From the IMG/VR virus record IMGVR_UViG_3300021142_000042, positions 1-51,905 of that record: DNA of 51,905 bases, one strand, 5' to 3'. This document shows positions 7,468-15,318 of this stretch, piece after piece. Both the position numbers and the translations under genes were made by a program. The notes beneath the pieces were generated by a model. The model searched no databases. It was not told where the DNA came from and was given only the letters and a program-made list of their open reading frames with translations. Source of the stretch: a virus. Within the stretch, counting starts at the first letter, position 1. Each line of letters opens with the position of its first letter.

Positions 7468-8036
7468 TTCGTCACCTCCGTTTTCTCAAACCGCTTCGCA
7501 AACTCCGCGCGCTGCTCGGTTGACCAGTCAGGGCACTTCTCCGCCAGAATCTCGACCATCAGGTCATACGGGCGCGGGCACGGAATCGACGGGTCCCACA
7601 ACTCGCGCGACTCAGTGAACACGCAAGCGCGTTCCAGTTTCACGCCTTGATACGGACACGGGCCAGGCGGTGACGCTGCCCAGCGGTCAAACGCGGTCGG
7701 ATCGGGGTGGCACGCTGCATCGTAGGCCATCGCTTTCGCCGTCAGCGCTGGCGACAGTGATCCCCATCTTGCGAGTAGCAGCATCGTCGGCGCGCACAGG
7801 TACGCCCCCGACAGGTCCGCCCCCGACAGGTCCGCCCCCGACAGGTACGCCCGTGACAGGTTCGCCCCCGACAGGTACGCCCGTGACAGGTTCGCCCCCG
7901 ACAGGTACGCCCCCGACAGGTACGCCCGTGACAGGTCCGCCCCCGACAGGTCCGCCCGCTTGCCTTCCGGCGAAAGTCGCAACCACAGACCATGCGATCG
8001 CACGATCTCGTTCAGTTCTTCTTGAGTCATCTTCAT
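7464..8036 (-). CDS. Pentapeptide-repeat protein
   Basis: 190-aa protein. About residues 27-82 form an uninterrupted run of pentapeptides of the type A(D/N/Y)LSG or A(Y)LSR, encoded by nearly identical 15-bp units (7801-7965). Such repeats fold into a square right-handed beta-helix. Some family members (Qnr, MfpA) mimic DNA and bind gyrase; whether this one does is inference. The non-repeat C-terminal half is rich in Pro, Trp and Cys. ATGA overlaps on both sides show it belongs to the early operon. Confidence 0.8.
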   Translation of the reverse strand: MKMTQEELNEIVRSHGLWLRLSPEGKRADLSGADLSRAYLSGAYLSGANLSRAYLSGANLSRAYLSGADLSGADLSGAYLCAPTMLLLARWGSLSPALTAKAMAYDAACHPDPTAFDRWAASPPGPCPYQGVKLERACVFTESRELWDPSIPCPRPYDLMVEILAEKCPDWSTEQRAEFAKRFEKTEVTK

Positions 8037-8518
8037 TTGTCACCTCCACAAGCCTTCAGGAACTGCTGGCCCATCGGCGACAGCAGGAACGCGACACCCG
8101 CACCGCATGCGACGAAGATCGCCAACGACCACAGGGCGCGAGAGTCGCTGTTTGGCGCGTCCGCTGCCTCTGTGGCTGGCGCAACGGCGATCGGCGCGGG
8201 AATGGGCGTCTGGACTGTTTGCGGCGGTTCTGGCGCGTTCTGGAGCGTATCCGTCTGCGCCAACCGCTTGCGCTCCACAACGCCGTGATCCCAGGTCAAC
8301 GGGCCGCGCACTGGCCAAGAGCCAGACTTGCCCGCGCCAAACTTCACGGCTGCGATCGGATCGCGCACGCCCTCGCGAATGACCATCAACTCGGCAGGCA
8401 GCGGACGGCAATCGACACACAGTCCAGATTCGCTACGCGTCAACCCGCGGATCGTGGCTTTGTTGTTGCAGAACTCGTGTTTGCAGCGCGTTCGGCTGCG
8501 GTTGCTGTCGGTTCCCAT
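8033..8518 (-). CDS. Membrane-anchored protein with N-terminal Cys/His motif
   Basis: 161-aa protein. The N-terminus has Cys/His residues (CKHEFC then CVDC, zinc-like), the middle is Pro/Ala-rich, and near the C-terminus there is one likely transmembrane segment ([19 protein letters not shown]). The start at 8518 follows GGAG with good spacing; the frame is open to 8644 but without a better site. Function unknown. Confidence 0.6.
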   Translation of the reverse strand: MGTDSNRSRTRCKHEFCNNKATIRGLTRSESGLCVDCRPLPAELMVIREGVRDPIAAVKFGAGKSGSWPVRGPLTWDHGVVERKRLAQTDTLQNAPEPPQTVQTPIPAPIAVAPATEAADAPNSDSRALWSLAIFVACGAGVAFLLSPMGQQFLKACGGDK

Positions 8519-8564
8519 GTCCTCGTCTCCGTTTGCGCGTTGCAGTCGCGCCATGTTTGCTGTG

Positions 8565-8948
8565 CTACTTGCTCGCTCCGTCGCCACATCCGTCGCCATG
8601 CGAGATAATTGGCCACGGCTCAAGCTCGTTGCCTTCCCCGTCAACAGCCAGCACTGGCGCGCGACGGCGGCATGACCAGCGCGGCCACGTCAACAGCCAC
8701 TTCCGTCCAAGCGATTCCGCGTGTTCCTTGCGGTCAAACGCGAACCGGCAAGAGTCGCACTCGGTCAGCGCGGGCGGCTCAGCGTGTTGCGCCATCGCGA
8801 TCGACAAGTCCTGAACGTGCATGGCCATTTGCCGGACGTAATCACCAAACGTTTCGGCGCCTCGGTTGATCTCGCTGGCAGCGTCGCGCATGGCGTAACC
8901 GGCCGATTGCACACTGTCAGCGCCAATCAAGTGCATGTATTCAGTCAT
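8565..8948 (-). CDS. Unknown protein
   Basis: 127-aa protein starting at 8948 after a GAGGAGA ribosome-binding site. The N-terminal half looks helical (DSVQSAGYAMRDAASEI); the centre has a CDSC pair and further Cys residues. No family recognised. Confidence 0.65.
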   Translation of the reverse strand: MTEYMHLIGADSVQSAGYAMRDAASEINRGAETFGDYVRQMAMHVQDLSIAMAQHAEPPALTECDSCRFAFDRKEHAESLGRKWLLTWPRWSCRRRAPVLAVDGEGNELEPWPIISHGDGCGDGASK

Positions 8949-8984
8949 GTGTCTCTCCTCGCGGGTTGGTTCGCTGTGGGGCGG

Positions 8985-9278
8985 TTAGGCGGTGCGATTC
9001 CAGAGTTGCGCGCGAATAGCCTTGTGACGAGCGATCTCGTCTGCGATCCGCCTGTGCATGGCCGCAGCGGCGGAGTCGTAGGAGTCACCCGCGTCGCCGT
9101 CGCCGTCATTGCCTTGCGTCCACAGCAGAAACTTGCGGTCGTTGCCGTGCGTCACGGTCGCGCCGTCGCCCAAAAACGCGACGCACATTGCCGCATCTTC
9201 CGCCGCGTGCGTTTGCATCCGCATTGCCCCGTCGCTGCCGCGCACCTTGAACTGCATCCGCTCGCTCGTGATTGCCAT
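8985..9278 (-). CDS. Unknown protein, first gene after the 9.3-kb promoter
   Basis: 97-aa protein starting after GGAG. It is the first complete gene downstream of the leftward promoter at 9325-9352 and so should be among the most strongly expressed of this segment. Composition is mixed and soluble; no family recognised. Confidence 0.65.
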   Translation of the reverse strand: MAITSERMQFKVRGSDGAMRMQTHAAEDAAMCVAFLGDGATVTHGNDRKFLLWTQGNDGDGDAGDSYDSAAAAMHRRIADEIARHKAIRAQLWNRTA

Positions 9279-9305
9279 CGTCGTTCTCCGTTCGTTCGCG
9301 CCGCG

Positions 9306-9671
9306 TCAGTGCGTCGCTGTCATGATGATAGCGCCGCCCGCAGTGGTGTCAAGCATGATGATAGCGGCGAGTCTGCGGAATGGGGTCCCTGACCTTTGCG
9401 TGTCACGTTTAGGTTTTTGCAGCGACGTGATCAGCGTTTCGCCAGATCCGCCGCATTCCGCCACCTCGGCGCGCAATGCTGCGCAATCTTTGCACAAGTC
9501 GCCGTCATCGCGCAGGAACGCCACAGCGCTCTCGCCGCGCACCCACGTTCGGATGTTCGGCGTGCACAAAGGCGCGTAACTGCTGATGCTGGACGCGTCC
9601 CAATCGTGGATAAGCCCGCTCGGCTGACCTTCGCGGTGCAGGCGGCTTTTGCGGAGTTGGATGCGGTTCAT
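9306..9671 (-). CDS. Unknown protein overlapping a promoter
   Basis: 121-aa protein. The start at 9671 overlaps the SF2 helicase stop by ATGA. It contains CKDCAALRAEVAECG. Its last dozen codons run through the promoter at 9325-9352, so the 3' end is doubly used. Function unknown. Confidence 0.6.
   Translation of the reverse strand: MNRIQLRKSRLHREGQPSGLIHDWDASSISSYAPLCTPNIRTWVRGESAVAFLRDDGDLCKDCAALRAEVAECGGSGETLITSLQKPKRDTQRSGTPFRRLAAIIMLDTTAGGAIIMTATH
9325..9352 (-). promoter_or_regulatory. Leftward sigma70-type promoter with operator-like repeats
   Basis: On the minus strand: TTGACA (9347-9352), 16-bp spacer, TATCAT (9325-9330). CATCATG occurs next to the -35 and overlapping the -10, as in the promoter at 4113-4141. 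It would transcribe the gene at 8985-9278 and onwards. Confidence 0.8.
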
Positions 9672-12157
9672 GCGTTCTCCGTCAGTTTGGGCCATGGCAG
9701 ATGCGCCTTGCGCCGGTTCTTGAGCGCGAAGTTGATTGACAACAGGTCGCTGATCTCTCCCTTGGTCAATTCGGCGGCGTTCGCGCTCACGGCCTTCAAC
9801 GCCTTGCGGTGCTCAATCGGGATCGCCGTGTCGCTGGCCATTCCCGCCATCGCCCATTGGAGCGCGCCAAGCTGGCGATCGGACGGTGGCAGCGGTCGCC
9901 AAGCGGTCGACGTGATTTTCTGGTCAACGATGCCATCGCACAGAAACGCGAGGTACAGGCGACGGACGTAGGCGCGGAAGCTGTTGAGCTTCTGATTCAC
10001 GATCGTCTTGCCAAAGTCGTCCGGCTCGCGCGTTTCCTTCGCCGTGACTTCCTTCGCCAGCGACACCAGATCATCGGCGTTTTCGTCATCCTCGGCTTCC
10101 GCGCTGCCCGCAAGCATCGCCTCATAGGTCAGCCCGAACGTGTGAAACAAATCGTGCGGGTCCAGCAAATAGGCCGTCGTCTTGCCTGGTGAACTGCGGA
10201 TGACTCGGCCAACTTCCTGACAGAACCGCACGCGCGACACCACAGGCCGACGCATACACAGCCACCGCAGCCACGGGAAATCCACGCCCTCCGCGAGCAT
10301 GTTGACGTGAACCATCGCCTCTATTTTCCCGCTCTTGAGGCTGGCGACTACCGCCGCTTGCTCGTCCGGTGACAGCCGCGAATGCACGGCGCGCGCTTTG
10401 ACGCCTTCCGAGTTCAGGCGATCGGCGAACGAGTCCGCGTCGGCGATCGTCTTGGCGTTGACCAGACCGGGGCCAACCTTGCGGATGCCGTGGATGAGTT
10501 GCATACAGCAGTCGTCAAGCGGAACGTCGCCGCCCGTCCAGTGAATCAACTCGGGCTTGACGATGACACCATCGGCGAACGCCTGCGCTGGGCCGTATTC
10601 GTAGATCAGCTCCGTCCACAGGCTCAAGTCCTGCGTCTTGAGCGCGCGGAACGGCGTGGCGGTGAAGCCGATCGCAGATGCTGGATTCAGCACGCCAACC
10701 GCCGCGATGCAACTTGCGGCCTCATTTTTGTGAACCTCATCCCCAAGCCACAGCGACACCGCCAGCCCGCGCGCCTGCAATTCCAGCGCGAGCGCGCCAA
10801 GAGACGGCTGGCAGCACACGATCACGTCGCGGATTTCCTTGGCTTCGGTGAAGTAGTGGCCAACACGGTCGGCGCCGATGCGGTCGGCGATTGTCGACGC
10901 GAGTTGCTTGACCAGGCGGATTGTCGGCGCCGTCACAACCGTGACTTGCCCGCGCTTGGGCATCCGCTGGCAGACAATTTCAGCCGCGCAGATCGACTTG
11001 CCGGAGTTGTGCGTGATTGTGAAATCATCAAGCAAATAGCGGTTGTCCCCGTCGATTTGGAAGCCGTAGAACGGCTCGACTGTCCCGCTCGGCGTGACGC
11101 TGAATCCTGACCGCAGCGCATTCTTCGGCTGCAACCGCGGCGCTGCCATTTTACGCGCCACCCGCGTCGGAATCATGTCCGTGTGACCGCTGATTGAAAC
11201 GCGCCAGTAAGTGCCGCGCGCGCCGGTCTGACACGACTTTTCACACTCGGCGAGATACGCGGCAAGCCCAAGCGACCGGCACACAAACACCACGTCAGCG
11301 GACAACTGCTTAGATTTGGAAATGAAATCAAAACCTTTGTTGAGCAAGTGGCCGTCCGTGTCCAACAAGCCAGCAAGAACCTGCAACCGCGTTTCGCGCG
11401 AGCCGAGGCGGTAGGCGTCAGGGATGAACTTGCGATCGCAAATCAATCCGCTGATGCCTGACGCCGCCACAGCTTCATGCAATGCACCTTCGTTGCGGAT
11501 GAAGTAGTCGGCAGCCTTGTTGTTGGTTTTTCCGCTGACACGAACCGTCGCGCCGTACTTTTCCGCGATTTCCCGGACCGTCTGGACAATTTCACGATCC
11601 GGGGTGCAGACCGCGATCCGGTTGCGCAGCGTTGTGCCGTCCCCGAGCATGACCCCGATAAAATACGGCTCGAACGGCTCTGGACGCGGCGGAAAGTCAC
11701 ATGCGGACCTGACCTGCTTGCACAGTTCGCGCAGAGAGGTCCCCTTTTTCAGCCACTCGTGAACCGTCAGATCCCGAAGCGGAGCATCCGCGCCGTCGCG
11801 CGAGTCCACAAATGTCAGGACGTGATCGCCGTTGACGCGCCACGGCTCGCCCTTTATCGGCGTCACGTCAAACATTTCAGCGTTACCGCGACAAAGCGAA
11901 AGCACGCGCCTGGGCGTCGAGTCCGGCCCCATCAGCAGATCGCCAACAGCCACGGACTCAACAGTTTTCACGCTGCCGTCGAACATGAGAATGCGCTGCC
12001 CGCGCGCATGGCATCCCATGACGGCGGACACCACGCCGCGTTTGCCGGAATCGATCGCGGCCAGCGCGAGTGGCAGCGCAGCCCGTTGCCACTCGCGAGG
12101 GGCGACGCCGTGCCACTCGTTCGCCTGCAAATCCTGATTGAACATCGATAACTGCAT
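9668..12157 (-). CDS. SF2 DNA helicase (DEVH-box) interrupted by an intein
   Basis: 829-aa precursor. The host protein is a superfamily 2 helicase of about 493 aa. Its Walker A motif (MG/SGKS) is split by a 336-aa intein at residues 49-384. DEVH (473-476) is motif II, GFTATP (497-502) motif III, and QEVGRVIR (647-654) motif VI with its arginine finger. It may remodel forks or recombination intermediates, like phage UvsW-type helicases. The start at 12157 immediately follows the DnaB stop; the frame is open to 12352 inside the helicase gene but that start is unlikely. The protein can only be active after splicing because the ATP-binding loop is divided. Confidence 0.85.
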   Translation of the reverse strand: MQLSMFNQDLQANEWHGVAPREWQRAALPLALAAIDSGKRGVVSAVMGCHARGQRILMFDGSVKTVESVAVGDLLMGPDSTPRRVLSLCRGNAEMFDVTPIKGEPWRVNGDHVLTFVDSRDGADAPLRDLTVHEWLKKGTSLRELCKQVRSACDFPPRPEPFEPYFIGVMLGDGTTLRNRIAVCTPDREIVQTVREIAEKYGATVRVSGKTNNKAADYFIRNEGALHEAVAASGISGLICDRKFIPDAYRLGSRETRLQVLAGLLDTDGHLLNKGFDFISKSKQLSADVVFVCRSLGLAAYLAECEKSCQTGARGTYWRVSISGHTDMIPTRVARKMAAPRLQPKNALRSGFSVTPSGTVEPFYGFQIDGDNRYLLDDFTITHNSGKSICAAEIVCQRMPKRGQVTVVTAPTIRLVKQLASTIADRIGADRVGHYFTEAKEIRDVIVCCQPSLGALALELQARGLAVSLWLGDEVHKNEAASCIAAVGVLNPASAIGFTATPFRALKTQDLSLWTELIYEYGPAQAFADGVIVKPELIHWTGGDVPLDDCCMQLIHGIRKVGPGLVNAKTIADADSFADRLNSEGVKARAVHSRLSPDEQAAVVASLKSGKIEAMVHVNMLAEGVDFPWLRWLCMRRPVVSRVRFCQEVGRVIRSSPGKTTAYLLDPHDLFHTFGLTYEAMLAGSAEAEDDENADDLVSLAKEVTAKETREPDDFGKTIVNQKLNSFRAYVRRLYLAFLCDGIVDQKITSTAWRPLPPSDRQLGALQWAMAGMASDTAIPIEHRKALKAVSANAAELTKGEISDLLSINFALKNRRKAHLPWPKLTENA
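11006..12013 (-). mobile_element. Intein with LAGLIDADG homing endonuclease, inserted in Walker A
   Basis: The insert begins with Cys (CHARGQRILMFDGSVK, block A) and ends TITHN followed by Ser+1, the standard splice junction residues. Two DOD/LAGLIDADG-type motifs are visible: FIGVMLGDGT (about intein residue 118) and LAGLLDTDG (about 213). Length is 336 aa. The insertion sits exactly between Gly and Ser of the P-loop, a favoured conserved intein site. The endonuclease would spread the intein to intein-free alleles. Confidence 0.92.
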
Positions 12158-12158
12158 G

Positions 12159-13436
12159 TTATTTCCCCACAAAGCGAACGTGCGCGCCTTCCCAGCGCAG
12201 GGCGCCATCGCGCGTCCTTCCGCTCGGTCCCGACTTGTTCTTGAGCAAGACAGCGATCGCCTCGCCCTTGTCCTGAGACATGCCCATTTTTTCAGGGATA
12301 ATCGGGCAAGTGATGGTGTAAGCGTCCTTTTCGAGTTGGCTGCAATCAGCAAGATCGGCCATCGTTGGCATCCGCTTGGACTTTTCCACGTCGCGGTTGA
12401 GTTGCGCCAGCACTAAAACCGGCGCGTTGATCGTGCGCGCAAGGTCGGCGAGTTCCGTGCTGATCTTGACCAACTCATCGAGCCGGCTGTGACTGCGCGA
12501 GTCGCTGCGGATGCGCTGGTAGTAGTCCACCACAACAAGCGCCACCTTGCCGCGGCTGGCGGACCTGCGCGACTCGGCGACGATTGACTGCACGGTCACG
12601 TTGACATCGCGCATTCGAATTGGCAGCGCGGACAGTCCGCTGAACGCGTCGCGGTAGCCCGCTAGCGATTCGTCGTTGTGCTGCTTTTTCGTGATCGTCC
12701 GCAGTGGCACATCGGACACCTGCGCGGCCAGCCGGCGCACTTGGTCGGTGTTCGGCATCTCGACGCAGAAAAACAGCACTTCACCAACGCCTTGCGCCGC
12801 CACGCCGACAGCGATCTGTGTCGCCAGCGAAGTCTTGCCTTGTCCTGGGCGCGCTGCCACGACGTGCATCGCTGCGGTGTATCCGCCGTCCAGCAACTCA
12901 TCGAGCCACGGCACGGCTGTCGGCGTCTTGGATGCGGTTTCAGATTCGCCGTTGTCTTCAGCCCACGCGCGCTGGATCACGTCTGCGATCGACTCCATCG
13001 CCGTCACCTTCGGCTCTGGGCCATCCGCTCCAAAACCGGAGACGGCCGCCAGAAACTCCTCTGCCGTTTGCTCCCGCGCCGCAGATCCAAGTTGCGCCAA
13101 ACGCTGCCACTGCCGGCGCGCCTCTGCGGCCAGCGCCACCTGTTGCGCGTGATGCTTGGCGCTCATGGTCGATCCGCAGGCGTCGGTGATGTCGACCAAA
13201 AACTCCACATCTGCGCGGCCATTGACCGCTTGGGAGACGGTGACAATATCGATCGGGGCCTTGGCCGCCTGCAACGCCTGCAACGCGCTCCAGACGGCGA
13301 CGTGACGCGGATCGTAGAAGTCGGCGGCGCTAACCACGTCCGCGGCGTCAAGCAGCGCGTCGGGGTCAACAATGCACGATCCGAGCAGCGCGCGCTCGCT
13401 TTCGTCGTTACGGACCATGGCGGGGATTTTGCTCAT
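12159..13436 (-). CDS. dnaB: Replicative DNA helicase, DnaB family
   Basis: 425-aa hexameric replicative helicase that would unwind DNA ahead of the host polymerase. An N-terminal DnaB-like domain (ALLGSCIVDPDAL... DFYDPRHVAVWSAL) is followed by a RecA-fold domain with Walker A ARPGQGKTS (195-203), Walker B VALVVVDYYQRI (Asp about 304) and the KNKSGPSGR segment near the end. The start at 13436 overlaps the initiator stop by ATGA. Initiator followed by helicase is the classic phage replication pair, as in lambda O-P or P22 18-12 type modules. Confidence 0.9.
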   Translation of the reverse strand: MSKIPAMVRNDESERALLGSCIVDPDALLDAADVVSAADFYDPRHVAVWSALQALQAAKAPIDIVTVSQAVNGRADVEFLVDITDACGSTMSAKHHAQQVALAAEARRQWQRLAQLGSAAREQTAEEFLAAVSGFGADGPEPKVTAMESIADVIQRAWAEDNGESETASKTPTAVPWLDELLDGGYTAAMHVVAARPGQGKTSLATQIAVGVAAQGVGEVLFFCVEMPNTDQVRRLAAQVSDVPLRTITKKQHNDESLAGYRDAFSGLSALPIRMRDVNVTVQSIVAESRRSASRGKVALVVVDYYQRIRSDSRSHSRLDELVKISTELADLARTINAPVLVLAQLNRDVEKSKRMPTMADLADCSQLEKDAYTITCPIIPEKMGMSQDKGEAIAVLLKNKSGPSGRTRDGALRWEGAHVRFVGK

Positions 13437-14386
13437 AGTTCCTCGTAGGTTTTGTCGTTTCGCCATGTTTCGGACGTGGATGGCTGCTGCGCCTTTGCCC
13501 TGTTTTCACGCTCCTTGATGACCGCCTCCAGGTTCTCGCGAGCAAGCCACGCACGGATTGGCTTCACGCGCTTTCGTCCGCTGTGCCAGTCGTCTGCGTG
13601 CGCCCATGCCAGCAACTCGCGCAGTCCATCTTCCTGCAACTGCTCCAGCGCAGCGGCCAAAACGCGGTGATTCGTCGCGTCCGCCTTGGCTTCTGGCTGG
13701 TCGCGCATCATCTCGTTCCATATCGCCGCGACGCGCATCGCTTTGGCAAACATCGCGTTGATTGGCCTCGCCGGCTTCTCCGGTTTGGGTGTCGTCAGGC
13801 CCAATTGGTAGGGGCGCAATTCTGCTGGGGTAGCTGGGTCGCTACCCTGAACCGCTGTGTAGTCTGAACAGCCGTTCAGGGTCGGATTTGGAGTTGCGGT
13901 CAAGGCCCAGTTGTCGTCAGGATCTGGAGCAGGTGACGCGGTGTTGTTCTTGGTCTCTGATGAATGACTATCTGATTGGCTGAACCGCTGTTCAGGGTAC
14001 GAGACTGAACCGCTGTTCAGGGTGGGACTGAACCGCTGTTCAGGGTGGGACTGAACCGCTGTGTAGTCTGAACAGCCGTTCAGGGTAGCATCGGAATCCC
14101 ATTGATACCAAAGGCAATCGTAAGACGTTGCCGCATCAGCGCCGTGTTTGGTTTTGCGCCGTGTTTCGCGCAAAAAACCAGCAGTTACAGCTCGGTCAAG
14201 AACCTTTCGGACGCCGCGATCTGTCATGCTGAGCGCGGATGCAAGTGTCGCTACCGCAGGCCGCGCGTCGCATCCGGTCTGAAAGTCTGCCCAGTGCGCC
14301 AGACGCAGGCACACCCGGAGCATTGTCGCATCCGTGCAGCGGTCGATCAGACTAGATGTTGCGCGGCTGTAGCGTTCAGCGACCAC
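13433..14386 (-). CDS. Replication initiator, winged-helix plus DnaD-like C-terminus
   Basis: 317-aa protein, first major gene of the leftward block and coupled to dnaB by ATGA. The N-terminal third reads as a winged helix-turn-helix (AVATLASALSMTDRGVRKVLDRAVTAGFL). The C-terminus (IRAWLARENLEAVIKERE) resembles DnaD/replisome-organiser tails that recruit DnaB. The middle contains duplicated LNGCSDYTAVQ and repeated PEQRFS peptides created by DNA iterons at 13847-14086. The protein probably binds those sites and loads DnaB, like lambda O. The GTG start at 14386 was chosen for its AAAGGA site; the frame is open to a GTG at 14434. Confidence 0.75.
   Translation of the reverse strand: MVAERYSRATSSLIDRCTDATMLRVCLRLAHWADFQTGCDARPAVATLASALSMTDRGVRKVLDRAVTAGFLRETRRKTKHGADAATSYDCLWYQWDSDATLNGCSDYTAVQSHPEQRFSPTLNSGSVSYPEQRFSQSDSHSSETKNNTASPAPDPDDNWALTATPNPTLNGCSDYTAVQGSDPATPAELRPYQLGLTTPKPEKPARPINAMFAKAMRVAAIWNEMMRDQPEAKADATNHRVLAAALEQLQEDGLRELLAWAHADDWHSGRKRVKPIRAWLARENLEAVIKERENRAKAQQPSTSETWRNDKTYEEL
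13847..13882. repeat. Iteron unit A (36 bp)
   Basis: Identical to the 36 bp at 14051-14086. It contains a CTGAAC half-site followed by CTGAACagccGTTCAG, a dyad. It lies inside the initiator gene. Confidence 0.8.
13980..14086. repeat. Iteron cluster, candidate replication origin
   Basis: Three copies of CTGAACCGCTGTTCAGGGT (13980, 14005, 14028) are spaced 25 and 23 bp apart, then a 36-bp variant starts at 14051. Each copy holds the dyad CTGAAC-4-GTTCAG. The cluster lies within the gene of the protein most likely to bind it, as lambda ori does within gene O. The stretch between this cluster and unit A (around 13950-13978) looks somewhat richer in A and T. Confidence 0.7.
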
Positions 14387-14501
14387 GGCTCGATCCTTTG
14401 CGCAGCCGACCAACGACACGATTGGACTGATCACAGCGGCGGCAAGGCGGACGCGCGCGGATCATCGTGAAGCTGGAGGCTGCGAAAAGGGAACGAACCA
14501 T
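14376..14501 (-). CDS. Possible 41-aa leader protein
   Basis: Open frame starting ATG at 14501 after AAGGTGA, encoding a basic 41-aa peptide with a CRRC pair, and overlapping the initiator start by 11 bp. It is the first reading frame behind the leftward promoter at 14558-14587. It is short and without recognised relatives, so it may be spurious. Confidence 0.35.
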   Translation of the reverse strand: MVRSLFAASSFTMIRARPPCRRCDQSNRVVGRLRKGSSRGR

Positions 14502-14557
14502 GTGATTCACCTTGCGCGTTGCTCGGGACCGTCCAAGGTCGAATCGGCAACACCCTG

Positions 14558-14587
14558 ATTACCGCACAGTCCGCCACACGCTGTCAA
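14558..14587 (-). promoter_or_regulatory. Main leftward (early) promoter
   Basis: On the minus strand: a perfect TTGACA (14582-14587), 18-bp spacer, GGTAAT (14558-14563). It points into the replication genes with a leader of roughly 160 nt to the initiator start. Confidence 0.6.
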
Positions 14588-15006
14588 CGCCCGTCGCGGA
14601 CTTTCACGCAGATAGGTGGGAAAAAATCTATGGCGCTTTGTCACCGTTTGGCAACATCCATTGCCAGCCCGCTTGACACCGCGCACTCTCCGACCGTGAC
14701 ACTCGCGCGCCCCCGCCGTCCGAACGCGACAGCGACAATCGAGCGCCGACGCAGGCGATTAGCGCGGAACTTGCAGAAGCGGCAGAACGTGGCGAAGCCT
14801 GGCCGCTCGAACAGCCACAGCCGAACGCACGCGCAACGGCTTGACTACTGAAGTTTCTGAAACAGAACGCTACAAGGCAGATTCACCGCAACTTTCGCGC
14901 AACCGCACAGAATCGCACGCGCTTATCCGAGACCCATCCACTCCCGCGCAATCCACTCCTCGCGCGCGAAAAGGAAAGTGTCTCAGACTGCCTCATTCGG
15001 GTGAGG

Positions 15007-15041
15007 GAGAGGCCTTTTCTCTCTGTCTGAGCCTCTCTTTT
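15007..15041 (+). terminator. Terminator-like hairpin
   Basis: GAGAGGC (15007-15013) pairs with GCCTCTC (15031-15037), followed by TTTT. The 17-nt loop is long, and the region can also form the alternative CTCAGAC/GTCTGAG pairing. Confidence 0.45.
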
Positions 15042-15198
15042 CGTGGCGTTTAGTCGGGCGTAGGTCGGTTGTGGAAACAATCGCCGCAGATTGTTCGCTG
15101 TGGTGGACAATCGGGCTCGACCGGACTGGGCTTGATTTCGGTCACGGTTTTGCGAAGGCTCTTGCGTGACGCGCGCGACCGGGCGTCAAAAACGACAA

Positions 15199-15219
15199 CG
15201 CCAGCGGGCTAGGCTGGCG
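15199..15219 (-). terminator. Hairpin, possible leftward terminator
   Basis: CGCCAGC (15199-15205) and GCTGGCG (15213-15219) form a 7-bp stem with a 7-nt loop. Read leftward it is followed by TTGTCGTTTTT, the T-rich tail expected of an intrinsic terminator. It could stop leftward transcription arriving from the late side. Confidence 0.5.
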
Positions 15220-15239
15220 CGTCGGGGCGGTTGTGCCGT

Positions 15240-15248
15240 GGTTTAGTC
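15240..15248 (+). promoter_or_regulatory. GGTTTAGTC intergenic motif
   Basis: One of three exact GGTTTAGTC words (also 20352-20360 and 43153-43161), all on the plus strand and each ahead of a rightward gene. A variant, CGTTTAGTC, is at 15047-15055. It lies inside a GGGGCGG/CCGCCCC dyad here. Confidence 0.45.
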
Positions 15249-15254
15249 CGCCCC

Positions 15255-15284
15255 TTGACGCGGCGCGCGGGTTCGTCGCACACT
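15255..15284 (+). promoter_or_regulatory. Candidate rightward promoter of the late block
   Basis: TTGACG (15255-15260), 18-bp spacer, CACACT (15279-15284), about 35 bp before the first rightward gene. The -10 match is moderate. Confidence 0.45.
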
Positions 15285-15318
15285 GAGATTGCGCCACCTT
15301 GCGCGCGATGGTGAGTCT

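Larger units (their letters stand above)
14502..15318. other. Divergent control region without convincing genes
   Basis: About 0.8 kb between the leftward and rightward blocks. It holds the leftward promoter (14558-14587), a hairpin plus TTTT (15007-15041), a longer dyad CTCAGAC/GTCTGAG (14982-15031), a strong hairpin at 15199-15219, two GTTTAGTC motifs (15047, 15240) and the rightward promoter (15255-15284). Short open frames here begin with TTG and lack ribosome-binding sites. Confidence 0.7.

Noticed and set aside
7687-8049. Leftward frame encoding GVPVGGGPV repeats
   Set aside because: It is an alternative frame of the 15-bp pentapeptide repeats; the ADLSG frame is the one with ATGA coupling on both sides and a known fold.
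14519-15110. Open frames in the divergent control region
   Set aside because: They start with TTG, lack ribosome-binding sites, overlap terminator and promoter structures and have biased composition.
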